A stretch of DNA of 64,000 nt from Streptomyces atroolivaceus (GCF_000717025.1 NZ_JNXG01000002.1:558001-622000), one strand, 5' to 3'. Counted from the stretch's first letter, positions 54,337 to 63,138 are shown. The notes: generated by a model from the sequence alone, not told the origin. Made by a program: numbers and translations.

Positions 54337-55722
54337 GTGCCCCCCAGTACCGATGACGCGGCCGCTCCGGCCGCCACCCCAGCAGCCGGCCGTGCGACGC
54401 TCCGCATAGCCGTGCTCGCCGACTCCGACACCCGGTGGAAATGGGGCGCGCTCACCGCGCGCCGACTCTCCGGGGCGGCGGAGGCAGGCGCGGCGGAACG
54501 CCCCGTCGAGATCAGCGGGCTGCTGTTGCGCGGCCGGGCCACCCCGACCCCGCGCCAGCTCGCCGAAGTGGGTGAGGTGGGGGTCGACGCGGGCCGGGTG
54601 CGCGAGGTGACCACCGCCGAGTTCCTGCACACGGTGCGGGACGAGGCGTACGACGTCGTGGTCCTCGCCCTCGTGGGCGGCGCGGTCCAGGCGATGATCC
54701 ACGGTCTGGCCGCACTGGACCTTCCCCGCAGGCCCGTCGTCGTCACCGGCTACGTCGGGGTCGTCTACGAGAAGCTCGCCGACGGGCTCCTGCTGCGCCA
54801 CGGTGCGGACATGGTCCTCGCCAACTCCCGTGACGACGGAGCGCGTTTCCGCGCGGTCTACGAGGGGGTCGGCGCCGACGCGTCGTCCGTCACGGAGGCG
54901 GCCCTGCCGTTCCTCGGCGGGGAGCCGCACCGGGCCCAGGAGGGCCGCGACACCGTGGTGTTCGCAGCCCAGCCCTCCGTACCCGCGTCCCGCGCGGACC
55001 GTACGTACCTGCTGCGCCGGCTCGTCGAGCACGCCAGGCTGCACCCCGGCCGCGAGGTGCTGCTGAAGCTGCGCTCCAAGCCGGGTGAGCACACCACGCA
55101 CATCGAGGAACTGCCCTACCAGCGTCTCGCGGAGCGGATCCCCGGCGGCCTGCCGCCCAACTTCCGCCTCGTGTACGGGCACATGGGCGAGGTCCTGGAC
55201 CGCACCGACCTGCTGGTCACCGTGTCCTCGACCGCCGCGCTGGAGTCCCTGCACCGGCGGATCCCGACGGCGATCCTCTCCGACCTCGGCGTCCGCGAGG
55301 CACTCGGCAACCACCACTTCATCGGCTCGGGACTGATCACGTCCTGGGACCACCTCGACGGCGGCCTGCGCCCGGAGCCCGACGAGGAGTGGCTCGCGGG
55401 CCAGGGCGTCGCCGCCGACGGCACGTACGCGACGGCCTACGACACAGCCCGCGCCCGGGTCTCGGCGCTGCTCTCCGCAGGACCGCTCCCCCGCCTCGCC
55501 CCCTACTACACGCCCGCCACCGCGCCCGGATACCTCCCCGGCATCCTCGCCCGCTACCACCTGGGCCCCGACGGCCACCCGCTGCCGGGTGCCGCCGCGT
55601 CCGGCGAGACGGGCCGGGTCAGGGGCGCGGTCCGCCAGACCGTACGCAACGCGGCGCGTGGCGCCTACCGCCACGGCGTCCAGCGGGTCGCCCCCGTGAT
55701 CCGGCGGATGGGCGAGCTGTGA
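54337..55722 (+). CDS. DUF6716 putative glycosyltransferase
   Basis: 461 residues from GTG 54337, which lies seven bases after a TAGCTT -10 and so is probably leaderless. GT-B-like organisation: RIAVLADSDTRWKWGALTAR at the N-terminus, VVVLALVGGAVQAMIH, then a second half with LLRRLVEHARLHPGREVLLK, FRLVYGHMGEVLDRTDLLV and VSSTAALESLHRRIPTAI (Ser/Thr motif like sialyltransferases). Assigned to DUF6716 from recall. First gene of an operon with the CMP-nonulosonate synthetase, the synthase and the last transferase. Confidence 0.82.
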   Translation: MPPSTDDAAAPAATPAAGRATLRIAVLADSDTRWKWGALTARRLSGAAEAGAAERPVEISGLLLRGRATPTPRQLAEVGEVGVDAGRVREVTTAEFLHTVRDEAYDVVVLALVGGAVQAMIHGLAALDLPRRPVVVTGYVGVVYEKLADGLLLRHGADMVLANSRDDGARFRAVYEGVGADASSVTEAALPFLGGEPHRAQEGRDTVVFAAQPSVPASRADRTYLLRRLVEHARLHPGREVLLKLRSKPGEHTTHIEELPYQRLAERIPGGLPPNFRLVYGHMGEVLDRTDLLVTVSSTAALESLHRRIPTAILSDLGVREALGNHHFIGSGLITSWDHLDGGLRPEPDEEWLAGQGVAADGTYATAYDTARARVSALLSAGPLPRLAPYYTPATAPGYLPGILARYHLGPDGHPLPGAAASGETGRVRGAVRQTVRNAARGAYRHGVQRVAPVIRRMGEL

Positions 55723-55742
55723 CCACCGATTCAGGAGCAACC

Positions 55743-56987
55743 ATGACCCCGCCCCCCACCGTGCTCGCCGTGATCCCCGCCCGCGGCGGATCCAAGGGCG
55801 TGCCGGCGAAGAACCTCGCCAAGGTCGGCGGCGTACCGCTCGTCGCCCGCGCGGTCCGCGCCTGCCTCGCCTCGCCCGAGGTCTCGGACGTCGTCGTCAC
55901 CACCGACGACCCGGCCATCGCCGCCGCGGCCAGGGCCACGGCCGAGGCGCTGGGGGAGGACGCCCGGCTGCTCTGTGTGCAGCGTCCCGCCGCCATCGCC
56001 GGCGACACGGCGACCAGCGAGGACGCGGTCCTGCACGCCCTGCACTCCTACGAGGCGACGGCGCACGGCCGGAAGGCCGACGTGGTGCTCCTGGTCCAGT
56101 GCACGAGCCCCTTCATCACGCGCGAGGACATCGACGGCGTCGCCGCCGCGGTCGCCAGGGAAGGCGCCGACACCGCGGTCACCGTGGCCCCCTTCCACGG
56201 CTTCGTGTGGCGCGACGGCAGCGCGGTCGAGGAGGACACCTACGGTGTCAACCACGACAAGGCCGTACGCCCCCGCCGCCAGGACCGGCCCCAGGACTAC
56301 CTGGAGACCGGCGCCGCGTACGCCATGGACGTCGAGGGCTTCCGGACCCACCGCCACCGCTTCTTCGGCCACACGGCGCTCGTACGGACCGACCCCGCCC
56401 GGGTCCTGGAGATCGACGACCCGCACGACCTGGCCCGCGCCCGCGCCCTCGCGCCGCTCCTCGACCCCTCACCGCTGCCCACCCGCGCGGACATCGACGC
56501 CGTCGTCCTCGACTTCGACGGCACGCAGACCGACGACCGCGTCCTCATCGACTCGGACGGCCGCGAGATCGTCGCCGTGCACCGCGGCGACGGCCTCGGC
56601 GTCGCCGCCCTGCGCCGGGCCGGCGTACCGATCCTGATCCTCTCCACGGAACAGAACCCGGTCGTCGCCGCCCGCGCCCGCAAGCTCCAGGTCCCCGTCC
56701 TGCACGGCATCGACCGCAAGGACCTGGCACTCAAGCAGTGGTGCGAGGAGCAGTCCATCGCTCCCGACCGCGTGCTCTACGTCGGCAACGACGTCAACGA
56801 CCTGGCCTGCTTCGGCCTGGCGGGCTGGCCCGTCGCCGTCGCGAGCGCCCACGACTCGGTACGCGCCGCCGCGCGTGCCGTGACCACACAACCCGGCGGC
56901 TTCGGCGCCATCCGCGAGATCGCGGCCTGGCTGCTCGGCCCCACCCTCACTCTCTCCACCGAAACCCCCGGCACCCCCACCAAGTAA
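55743..56987 (+). CDS. CMP-nonulosonate synthetase fused to HAD phosphatase
   Basis: 414 residues from ATG 55743. Residues about 1-235 are a cytidylyltransferase: VIPARGGSKGVPAKNLAKVGG (CTP-binding signature), VVTTDDPAIA, LLVQCTSPFITREDIDGV. Residues about 250-405 are a KdsC-type HAD phosphatase with the nucleophile pair Asp257/Asp259 in LDFDGTQTDD, and GNDVNDLACF. One chain can thus dephosphorylate a 9-phosphate and activate the free acid. The fusion order is that of animal CMAS. Lies 20 bp after the DUF6716 gene and 13 bp before the synthase gene. The symbol neuA is avoided because the sugar is not proven. Confidence 0.92.
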   Translation: MTPPPTVLAVIPARGGSKGVPAKNLAKVGGVPLVARAVRACLASPEVSDVVVTTDDPAIAAAARATAEALGEDARLLCVQRPAAIAGDTATSEDAVLHALHSYEATAHGRKADVVLLVQCTSPFITREDIDGVAAAVAREGADTAVTVAPFHGFVWRDGSAVEEDTYGVNHDKAVRPRRQDRPQDYLETGAAYAMDVEGFRTHRHRFFGHTALVRTDPARVLEIDDPHDLARARALAPLLDPSPLPTRADIDAVVLDFDGTQTDDRVLIDSDGREIVAVHRGDGLGVAALRRAGVPILILSTEQNPVVAARARKLQVPVLHGIDRKDLALKQWCEEQSIAPDRVLYVGNDVNDLACFGLAGWPVAVASAHDSVRAAARAVTTQPGGFGAIREIAAWLLGPTLTLSTETPGTPTK

Positions 56988-57000
56988 GGAAGCACCACCA

Positions 57001-57935
57001 TGAGCAACACCTCCCGCCTGCGCACGTTCGGCACCCGCACCGCCGGCCCCGGCCACCCCGTCTACGTCACCGGTGAGATCGGCATCAACCACAACGGCGA
57101 CCTCGACAACGCCCTCGCGCTGATCGACGTGGCCGCCGAAGCCGGCTGCGACGCGGTCAAGTTCCAGAAGCGCACCCCGGAGATCTGCACCCCGCGTGAC
57201 CAGTGGGACATCGAGCGGGACACCCCCTGGGGCCGGATGACGTACATCGACTACCGTCACCGCGTCGAGTTCGGCGAGGCCGAGTACACCGCCATCGCCG
57301 AGCACTGCGCCAAGCGCGGCATCGACTGGTTCGCCTCCCCGTGGGACACCGAGGCCGTCGCCTTCCTCGAGAAGTTCGACGTCCCCGCGCACAAGGTCGC
57401 CTCCGCCTCGCTCACGGACGACGAGCTGCTCCGCTCGCTGCGCGCCACCGGCCGCACCGTCATCCTCTCCACCGGCATGTCGACGCCGAAGCAGATCCGG
57501 CACGCGGTCGAGGTCCTCGGCAGCGACAACATCCTGCTCTGCCACGCCACCTCGACGTACCCGGCGAAGGCCGAGGAGCTCAACCTGCGGGTCATCAACA
57601 CCCTGCAGCAGGAGTACCCGAACGTCCCGATCGGCTACAGCGGCCACGAGACCGGCCTGCAGACGACCCTCGCCGCCGTCGCGCTGGGCGCCGCGTTCGT
57701 CGAGCGTCACATCACCCTGGACCGCGCCATGTGGGGCTCCGACCAGGCCGCCTCCGTCGAGCCGCAGGGCCTCACGCGCCTCGTCCGCGACATCCGCACC
57801 ATCGAGGCGTCGCTCGGTGACGGGGTCAAGAAGGTGTACGAGTCGGAGCTCGGCCCGATGAAGAAGCTCCGCCGGGTCGCGGGCGTCGTCGCCGAGAACG
57901 AAAACGCGCCGGCCGCCGAGCCGGTCGCGGTCTGA
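57001..57935 (+). CDS. NeuB-type nonulosonic acid synthase lacking the SAF domain
   Basis: 311 residues from ATG 57001. Condenses PEP with a hexose (phosphate) to a nine-carbon keto acid. The NeuB TIM barrel is complete: VTGEIGINHNGDLDNALALI, DAVKFQKRTPE, ASPWDTEAVAFLE, VILSTGMSTPKQI, LCHATSTYPA, IGYSGHETGL and FVERHITLDRAMWGSDQAAS. The usual C-terminal antifreeze-like (SAF) domain of about 60 residues is missing; the protein ends after KKLRRVAGV. With no ManNAc epimerase nearby and a fused phosphatase next door, Kdn-9-phosphate from mannose-6-phosphate is the likeliest product. Confidence 0.92.
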
Positions 57936-57946
57936 CGGGCCGGCCG

Positions 57947-58987
57947 GTGAACCTCGCCTTCGTCGAGAGCCCGGTCCAGCTCCTGAACGTCCTGGAGTGG
58001 ACCCACACCCGGGGAGGACCCGACACCACGGTCGTCGTCCTCCCCCCGGTCGACCCGATGTCGCGCGGACAGCTGCGCAGGATGGCGGAGCTGGCCCGCG
58101 ACGAGGGCGTCACCGTCCGCTGGCAGGAGGCGCGCGGTGAGAACGGCGCGCCTCTGAAGGCCCTGCGCGCGCTGACCGGCCTGATCCGCAAGGCGGACCG
58201 CATCGTCATCGGGGACCCGTTCTCCCGGTACGTGCAGCTGCTCCTCAGCCTGGTCCGTACCCGCCGGATCACGGTCGTCGACGACGGCACCGCCACCATG
58301 GAGTTCGTCGCCCAGCTGGCCCGCGGCGAGCGCCTGGTGCGCTGGCACCGCCGGGGGAGCGGGGGTCCGCGCGAGCTGCTCCTGGCCCCGGTCACCTCCG
58401 CCGCCCGCCGCAGCTTCACCCCGTCGGCGTCCCGCACGGTCGAGGTGTTCACCGCGATGCCGGTGGATGCCCCCGAGGGCATCGAGGTCACGGCGAACAC
58501 CTTCGCCTGGACCCGGGAGCGGTTCGGCCCGCCCCTCATCACCAAGGGGGCCGACCTGGTCGGGACCTCCCTGGTGGAGACGGGCGTGGTCGACCCCGTC
58601 CCCTACGAGGAAGCGGTCTCCTCCCTCGCCCGTACCCACGGTGCGACCCGCTACTTCGCCCACCGCCGTGAATCCGCGGACAAGCTCCACGCCCTGGAAT
58701 CCGCCACCGGCCTGGAGATCGTCCGCCCGGACCTCCCCCTGGAGCTGATCGCCCGCAGAGGCCCCATCGGTCACACGGTCCTCAGCTTCCCGTCCACGGT
58801 GGTCCACACCCTTCCGCTGGCCCTGGCGGGCACGGGCGTGAAGGTCGCGGTGTGCGACATAGCGCCGGACTGGCTCCGCGACACGGCGTCCCCGCGCGCC
58901 CAGGGCTTCCTGAGCGGCGTCACGGAGACGGCCAAGGACGTGCAGCGACTGGCGCCGTGGCGGGCCACAGCGGTCGCGGAAAGCTGA
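57947..58987 (+). CDS. GT52-like bacterial sialyltransferase-type glycosyltransferase
   Basis: 346 residues from GTG 57947, 11 bp after the synthase gene. Opens NLAFVESPVQLLNVLEW, as do bacterial lipooligosaccharide sialyltransferases. Asp112-Asp113-Gly114 in VVDDGTATMEF is a full acidic-acidic-Gly motif; YFAHRRESADKL (His239) stands where His-Pro is usual; LSFPSTVVHTLPLAL is the Ser/Thr motif (282-284). So it is probably the third or fourth CMP-nonulosonate-using transferase of the locus, perhaps the one starting the chain. It converges with the LysR gene. Confidence 0.82.
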   Translation: MNLAFVESPVQLLNVLEWTHTRGGPDTTVVVLPPVDPMSRGQLRRMAELARDEGVTVRWQEARGENGAPLKALRALTGLIRKADRIVIGDPFSRYVQLLLSLVRTRRITVVDDGTATMEFVAQLARGERLVRWHRRGSGGPRELLLAPVTSAARRSFTPSASRTVEVFTAMPVDAPEGIEVTANTFAWTRERFGPPLITKGADLVGTSLVETGVVDPVPYEEAVSSLARTHGATRYFAHRRESADKLHALESATGLEIVRPDLPLELIARRGPIGHTVLSFPSTVVHTLPLALAGTGVKVAVCDIAPDWLRDTASPRAQGFLSGVTETAKDVQRLAPWRATAVAES

Positions 58988-59008
58988 GCCGGCGGGCGCG
59001 GGCGGCCC

Positions 59009-59935
59009 TCATGCGGCGCCGGTACCCCGGTCGGCAGGTGTCGCCGACCGTGGACGGCCGCCGTCCAGGAGCAGATCGCGCAACGTCAGCGCCGACGGCA
59101 GCGGTGCGGCGGGCAGCGCGACGTGCACGGTCCGGCGCAGCGCGGGGTCGGTGAGCCGGACCAGCACCAGTCCGTCCGGTACCGCCCAGGCGGCCAGCGA
59201 GGGGATCAGCGCGACTCCGAGCCCCGCCGCCACATAACCGAACTTCCCCGTCCACTCCGCGATCCGGATGATCTTCCTCGGAGTGAAGCCCGCCCGCGCG
59301 CAGGCGTCGGCGAGCACCGTGGGGCGGTCCCCGTATGCGTGTTGCAGCCAGGCCTCGTCACGCAGTTCGCCCAGATCGATCACGTCGGCGCCGGCCAGAC
59401 GGTGATCACGGGGGAGGGCGACCAGCAGCTCGTCCTCGCACAGCGGCGTCGTGGTGACACCGTCGGCGGAAGGCAGCCCGGACGGATAGTCGCTGACGAC
59501 GGCCAGGTCCAGCGCCCCGTCGGCGAGCCGCGCCGTCAGCGTGCCGCTGCGGCCTTCGACCGCGATGACCTCGACAGCAGGCCGGGCCTGCCGGAACGCA
59601 CGCAGGGCGGCGGGCACCAACGAGATGTTCGCGGTGGAGAACGCCCCTACGTGCAGCAGCCCACCGTCTCCCGTGTGGAGCACGGCCAGTTCCTGCTCGG
59701 CACGTGACAGGCGGTCGAGAACGTCCACGGCGTGGCGGTGCAGGGCACGGCCCGCCGGGTTCAGCCGTACGCCCCTCGGAAGCCTCTCGAAGAGTGGCCC
59801 GCCTGCTTCCTGCTCCAGCGTCGCGATGCGTCGGGAAACCGCTGACTGCGTGTAGTTGAGGCGGGCCGCCGCCCGGGTGAACGACCCCGTCCCGGCCACC
59901 GTCACCAGCAGCCGTAGCGCATCGATCTCGAACAC
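59009..59935 (-). CDS. LysR-family transcriptional regulator
   Basis: 308 residues from GTG 59935, chosen because GAGGAGAG lies 7-8 nt upstream and the HTH begins at once (FEIDALRLLVTVAGTGSF, RAAARLNYTQSAVSRRIATLEQEAGGPLF in parts, about 1-60). The effector domain is typical (LLHVGAFSTANISLVPAAL, LDLAVVSDYPSG, GLGVALIPSLAAW). Divergent from the M20 peptidase gene, which is its probable target. The gap holds an ATGCAATGTAGTCG / GGAATGTATCG near-repeat that may be the LysR site. Confidence 0.93.
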   Translation of the reverse strand: MFEIDALRLLVTVAGTGSFTRAAARLNYTQSAVSRRIATLEQEAGGPLFERLPRGVRLNPAGRALHRHAVDVLDRLSRAEQELAVLHTGDGGLLHVGAFSTANISLVPAALRAFRQARPAVEVIAVEGRSGTLTARLADGALDLAVVSDYPSGLPSADGVTTTPLCEDELLVALPRDHRLAGADVIDLGELRDEAWLQHAYGDRPTVLADACARAGFTPRKIIRIAEWTGKFGYVAAGLGVALIPSLAAWAVPDGLVLVRLTDPALRRTVHVALPAAPLPSALTLRDLLLDGGRPRSATPADRGTGAA

Positions 59936-60104
59936 CGGCCACTCTCCTCGCTCGATCCATTCCTGCGGCGCATGGCTCCCATGCAATGTAGTCGCTGGTG
60001 GAATGTATCGCCTCGTCCTAGCGTCGTTCGGGGCGGCCGCGCACGGGCCGTCCGGTCACTCCCCGGGGGTCCTGTTCCCCCATGCCGTCCGAGAGGGAAC
60101 TGCG

Positions 60105-61256
60105 ATGTTACGAAGACGATTCGACCCGGGCCCGGTATGCGCGTTGCCGACGATGCTGGCCGATCTGGAGGCGTTGGTGCGTTGCGAGTCCTTCTCGGCC
60201 GATCATGCCGCGCTCGCGCGGAGCGCCCGGGCGGTCGGCGCGATAGGGGCGAGGCTGCTGGGGGCCGGGCCCGAGACCATCGTGGTCGAGGGGGTGACCC
60301 ATCTGCGCTGGGTCTTCGGCACACCGAGGGTGCTGCTGGTGGGGCACCACGACACGGTGTGGCCGGTGGGCTCGCTTCAGGCCCGCCCGTGGTCGGTGGC
60401 CGGAGGGGTCGCGCGGGGGCCTGGCGTGCTCGACATGAAGGCCGGGCTGGTCCAGATGTTCCACGCGCTGGCCTCCCTCCGCTCCCTGGACGGGGTGTGC
60501 GTACTGGTCAACGGGGACGAGGAGGTCGGCTCCCCGACCTCGCGCGAGCTGATCGAGGAGGCGGCGCGCGGGAGTGCGGCGGCGTTCGTGCTGGAGGCGT
60601 CCGGCGACGAGCACGGTGCCCTGAAAACCGCGCGCAAGGGGAGCTCGCGGTACGAGGTGACCGTGCACGGTCGGGCCGCGCATGCGGGGACGAGCCCTGA
60701 GAAGGGGGTCAACGCGGCGGTCGAGGCGGCCCACCAGGTGCTGGCCATCGACGGAATCGGAGCGACGGCGACAGGGAGTGCCGGGAGGGGCGCCACCGGT
60801 ACCGGCCTGACCGTCACGCCCACACTGCTGGCGGCCGGCAGTACGCCCAACACGGTGCCGGCGCTGGCGCGGATAGCCGTGGACGTACGCGTGCCCTCCC
60901 TCGCCGCACAGGACGATGTGGACGCGCTCATGCGAGGGCTCTCACCCCGCACGCCCGGTGCCCGGCTGGAGGTGCGGGGCATCGGCGGACGCCCGCCCAT
61001 GGAGGCGGGAGCCTCGGCCGAACTCTTCGCCCTCGCCTCCCGAATCGCCCTGGAGCTGGGACGGCGGCCTCTCCGCGGTGTCACCGTCGGCGGAGTCTCG
61101 GACGCCAACTTCACCGCCGCCGTGGGCTGTCCGACGCTCGACGGGCTGGGAGCGGTGGGCGGAGGTGCCCACGCGGACGACGAGTACGTGGAGGTCGCGG
61201 AGATGGTTCCCAGGGCCCGGCTGCTCGCCGGACTGATCAGCAGGACCCCGCGATGA
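60105..61256 (+). CDS. M20-family metallopeptidase (carboxypeptidase G2-like), TTA codon 2
   Basis: 383 residues from ATG 60105 (GAGAGGGAAC upstream). Di-zinc ligands: His in LLVGHHDTVWPVG, Asp in GVLDMKAG, Glu-Glu in VNGDEEVGS; the lid domain has HGRAAHAGTSPEKGVNA; the last His ligand is in GGGAHADDEYV. Related to CPG2/ArgE-type amidohydrolases that release amino acids from acyl or peptide conjugates. The second codon is TTA, so translation may need the bldA tRNA and be tied to development. Stop overlaps the lipoprotein gene (ATGA). Confidence 0.93.
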   Translation: MLRRRFDPGPVCALPTMLADLEALVRCESFSADHAALARSARAVGAIGARLLGAGPETIVVEGVTHLRWVFGTPRVLLVGHHDTVWPVGSLQARPWSVAGGVARGPGVLDMKAGLVQMFHALASLRSLDGVCVLVNGDEEVGSPTSRELIEEAARGSAAAFVLEASGDEHGALKTARKGSSRYEVTVHGRAAHAGTSPEKGVNAAVEAAHQVLAIDGIGATATGSAGRGATGTGLTVTPTLLAAGSTPNTVPALARIAVDVRVPSLAAQDDVDALMRGLSPRTPGARLEVRGIGGRPPMEAGASAELFALASRIALELGRRPLRGVTVGGVSDANFTAAVGCPTLDGLGAVGGGAHADDEYVEVAEMVPRARLLAGLISRTPR

Positions 61257-61858
61257 ACGGGGCCGAACGCCTCCGTGTACCGCTGCTCGTCGTCGTCTCC
61301 GCCGTGCTGTTCACCGGCTGCGCGGGAGCCGGATCCGAGCCGGCCCCGCCCGGCGCCACGCAGACCGTGCGACCGGCCCCCACTCCGTCGCCCCCCGCTC
61401 CGTCGCCGACCCCCTCGCCCACACCGAGTACGGCCGCCGAGATCGCCGAAGGCGTCACCCACTGGTACGAGTACGGAGGCGAGACAGCGATGGTCAGCCT
61501 GATCAACGAAGCCGCAGAGGTCCGAGCCGGCCGCCCCGACGAACCACTGGACCTCGTGACCCTCGACTTCGGAGATCTCATGAACGCGCTCGACACCGCC
61601 CGGATGCTGGGTTCCGTCCCCGACCCCGAGACCCGGACGGCCTGGTCGCTCGCTGTCGAACAGCTCGACGCCGGCGCGCGCGAGCTCCTCGGCTCGGCGC
61701 CGGAGAACAGCCTGTTCCAGTCGCCCGAGCAGGCCGGGCAGGCATGGCGCGGGTGGCACACGTTCGACGAAGGGATCAAGAGCCTCAAGGCGGCCGAGGC
61801 GCGGCTCCGCGACGCCTTCGGCCTGAAGCCGCCGTCGGACCCGTGGGCAGAGCGGTAG
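61253..61858 (+). CDS. Lipoprotein of unknown function
   Basis: 201 residues; ATG at 61253 overlaps the M20 stop by four bases. Lipobox LFTGC with Cys near residue 23, then a Pro/Thr/Ser spacer (about 30-60) and a soluble helical domain (AAEIAEGVTHWYEYGGETAMV, LDFGDLMNALDTARML, WSLAVEQLDAGARELLG). No known fold is recognised. Coupling to the M20 enzyme suggests a common envelope-related task. Confidence 0.85.
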   Translation: MNGAERLRVPLLVVVSAVLFTGCAGAGSEPAPPGATQTVRPAPTPSPPAPSPTPSPTPSTAAEIAEGVTHWYEYGGETAMVSLINEAAEVRAGRPDEPLDLVTLDFGDLMNALDTARMLGSVPDPETRTAWSLAVEQLDAGARELLGSAPENSLFQSPEQAGQAWRGWHTFDEGIKSLKAAEARLRDAFGLKPPSDPWAER

Positions 61859-61871
61859 TCCTGGCACGGGC

Positions 61872-61900
61872 CGGTCTCGCCGGGAGGGGCTGAGAGACCG
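61872..61900. terminator. Weak 7-bp hairpin between convergent genes
   Basis: CGGTCTC (61872-61878) pairs with GAGACCG (61894-61900) around a 15-nt loop, in the 113-bp gap between the lipoprotein gene and the gene ending at 61972. Confidence 0.4.
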
Positions 61901-61971
61901 ACGGCCGGATACCTGGGGGACTCCGGTCGGCGTGTTCCGCAAGTGCGGGCGGGGGGGCGTTCCGAGGCCCC

Positions 61972-62445
61972 TCATTCATCCCGGCGGGGGGCAGGATCGC
62001 CGACCGGCGCACCGGGGGTGCGAAGGCCGGAAGGGCGCAGGCTCCAGACCACGTCACGGACCGCCGGCACACCCTCGTCGTCCTGGTGCCGGTCGGCGAT
62101 GACGCGCCCGCACTGCACGTAGCCCGTGCCGCTCCGGGACCTGAGCCGGACCACGAGGCGGGTGTCCCGCCATCGCTGCGGGACGCCGGATTCCTCGTAG
62201 ACGCGTGCGAACTCGGAGTCGTCGACCGTGTGGAGTTCGAGGTCCTCGTACCGCGTCACGAGCCGCATGGAGTCGACCGCTTCGAAGTGGAGGTCCAGCC
62301 GGGTGTCCTCCACGCCGTCCTTACGGGAACGGAGCAACAGGTGGGAGTGGCCCACGCCGTAGTGCCAGACGCGGAAGGTCCGGTCGAAGCGGTGGAGGAG
62401 GGTGGACGGAGCGCTGCGGGAACCACTGGTCAACGGCTGTGCCAC
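61972..62445 (-). CDS. Hypothetical beta-rich protein
   Basis: About 157 residues from GTG 62445; the start is uncertain because no strong ribosome binding site is visible. Contains FRVWHYGVGHSHLLLRSRKD, TRLDLHFEAVDSMRLVTRYE, DLELHTVDD and VQCGRVIADRHQDDEG, a pattern of alternating strands and turns suggesting a beta-sandwich or small barrel. No signal peptide. Similar proteins occur in other Streptomyces from memory, function unknown. Confidence 0.68.
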   Translation of the reverse strand: MAQPLTSGSRSAPSTLLHRFDRTFRVWHYGVGHSHLLLRSRKDGVEDTRLDLHFEAVDSMRLVTRYEDLELHTVDDSEFARVYEESGVPQRWRDTRLVVRLRSRSGTGYVQCGRVIADRHQDDEGVPAVRDVVWSLRPSGLRTPGAPVGDPAPRRDE

Positions 62446-63072
62446 CTCTGTCGTCGATGCGTGTGGGTTCGTGAGGGGGTGCGCGGCGAAGCCGGCAGCG
62501 CCGGAGCGGCCGACTGCGCCGCCGGCGAGGCCGGACAGCCGCAGGTCAGCTGTTGCGGCATCCCGCCGGCGACTGACAGGCCGTCCGAGGCGGGAAGAAG
62601 CTGTACTCCAGGGCCCTGGGAGCATAGATCCCCCCGGTCCCCGCCCGCCGAGCAGGCCGGTGACGGTCCCGCGAGCAGCTTCCATCCGGCCGGCGCGTAC
62701 AGCGGGAGGACCATGGAAGCGGTGGCGGTGACGCCGTACCGGTGCGGCGGACCTTCCCGGTCCTGGCTTGTCGAAGGTCTGGCACGAGGCCGCGTCCCGG
62801 GACTCGGGTCCCGGAGCTCGGCCCCCGAGCTCCGGAACCGCCGGTTCACTCCTTCGAGGGGTAGCCACGGGGTGTGGGCCCGACGCTCGAGCTTCGGGAT
62901 CCGAGGGCCGGGAGCCGAGGTCCGGGAGTCGAGACGTGTAGTCGTCCGGGTGGGAAAAGAAGGATGGGAAAACCTCCCCGCCCTCCCGGACCCGTCATGG
63001 CCAGCAAGTATGACTAATCGTGACCGACTTGCGGCGCAGAGTCGCGGCTGCTTACGGTGCGCAGAACTGAAC
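62446..63072. other. 627-bp non-coding gap with tandem hairpins and GC-rich repeats
   Basis: No gene is supported: an open minus frame across most of it has random-looking composition and no start signal. Two hairpins abut: 62797-62803 / 62808-62814 (7 bp) and 62813-62821 / 62825-62833 (9 bp, GGAGCTCGG). Downstream come loose repeats of CCGGGAGCCGAGG / TCCGGGAGTCGAG type (62905-62935). The last 60 bases, with AGTATGACTAATCG, are relatively A+T-rich and probably hold the promoter of the gene at 63139. Confidence 0.6.
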
Positions 63073-63136
63073 GACCCCGACGCGGTGTTCGAAGCACCGG
63101 GCCGGGGTCTCACCGCAAGATCGAGAAAAGGCGATC
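63073..63136 (+). promoter_or_regulatory. Structured leader with the ribosome binding site in a hairpin loop
   Basis: GACCCCG (63073-63079) pairs with CGGGGTC (63103-63109) and CGGTG (63083-63087) with CACCG (63095-63099) to make one long hairpin. Directly after it GATCG (63119-63123) pairs with CGATC (63132-63136), leaving AGAAAAGG, the ribosome binding site, in the loop, two bases before the GTG. This could be a translation-control or attenuator element. Confidence 0.6.
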
Positions 63137-63138
63137 CA

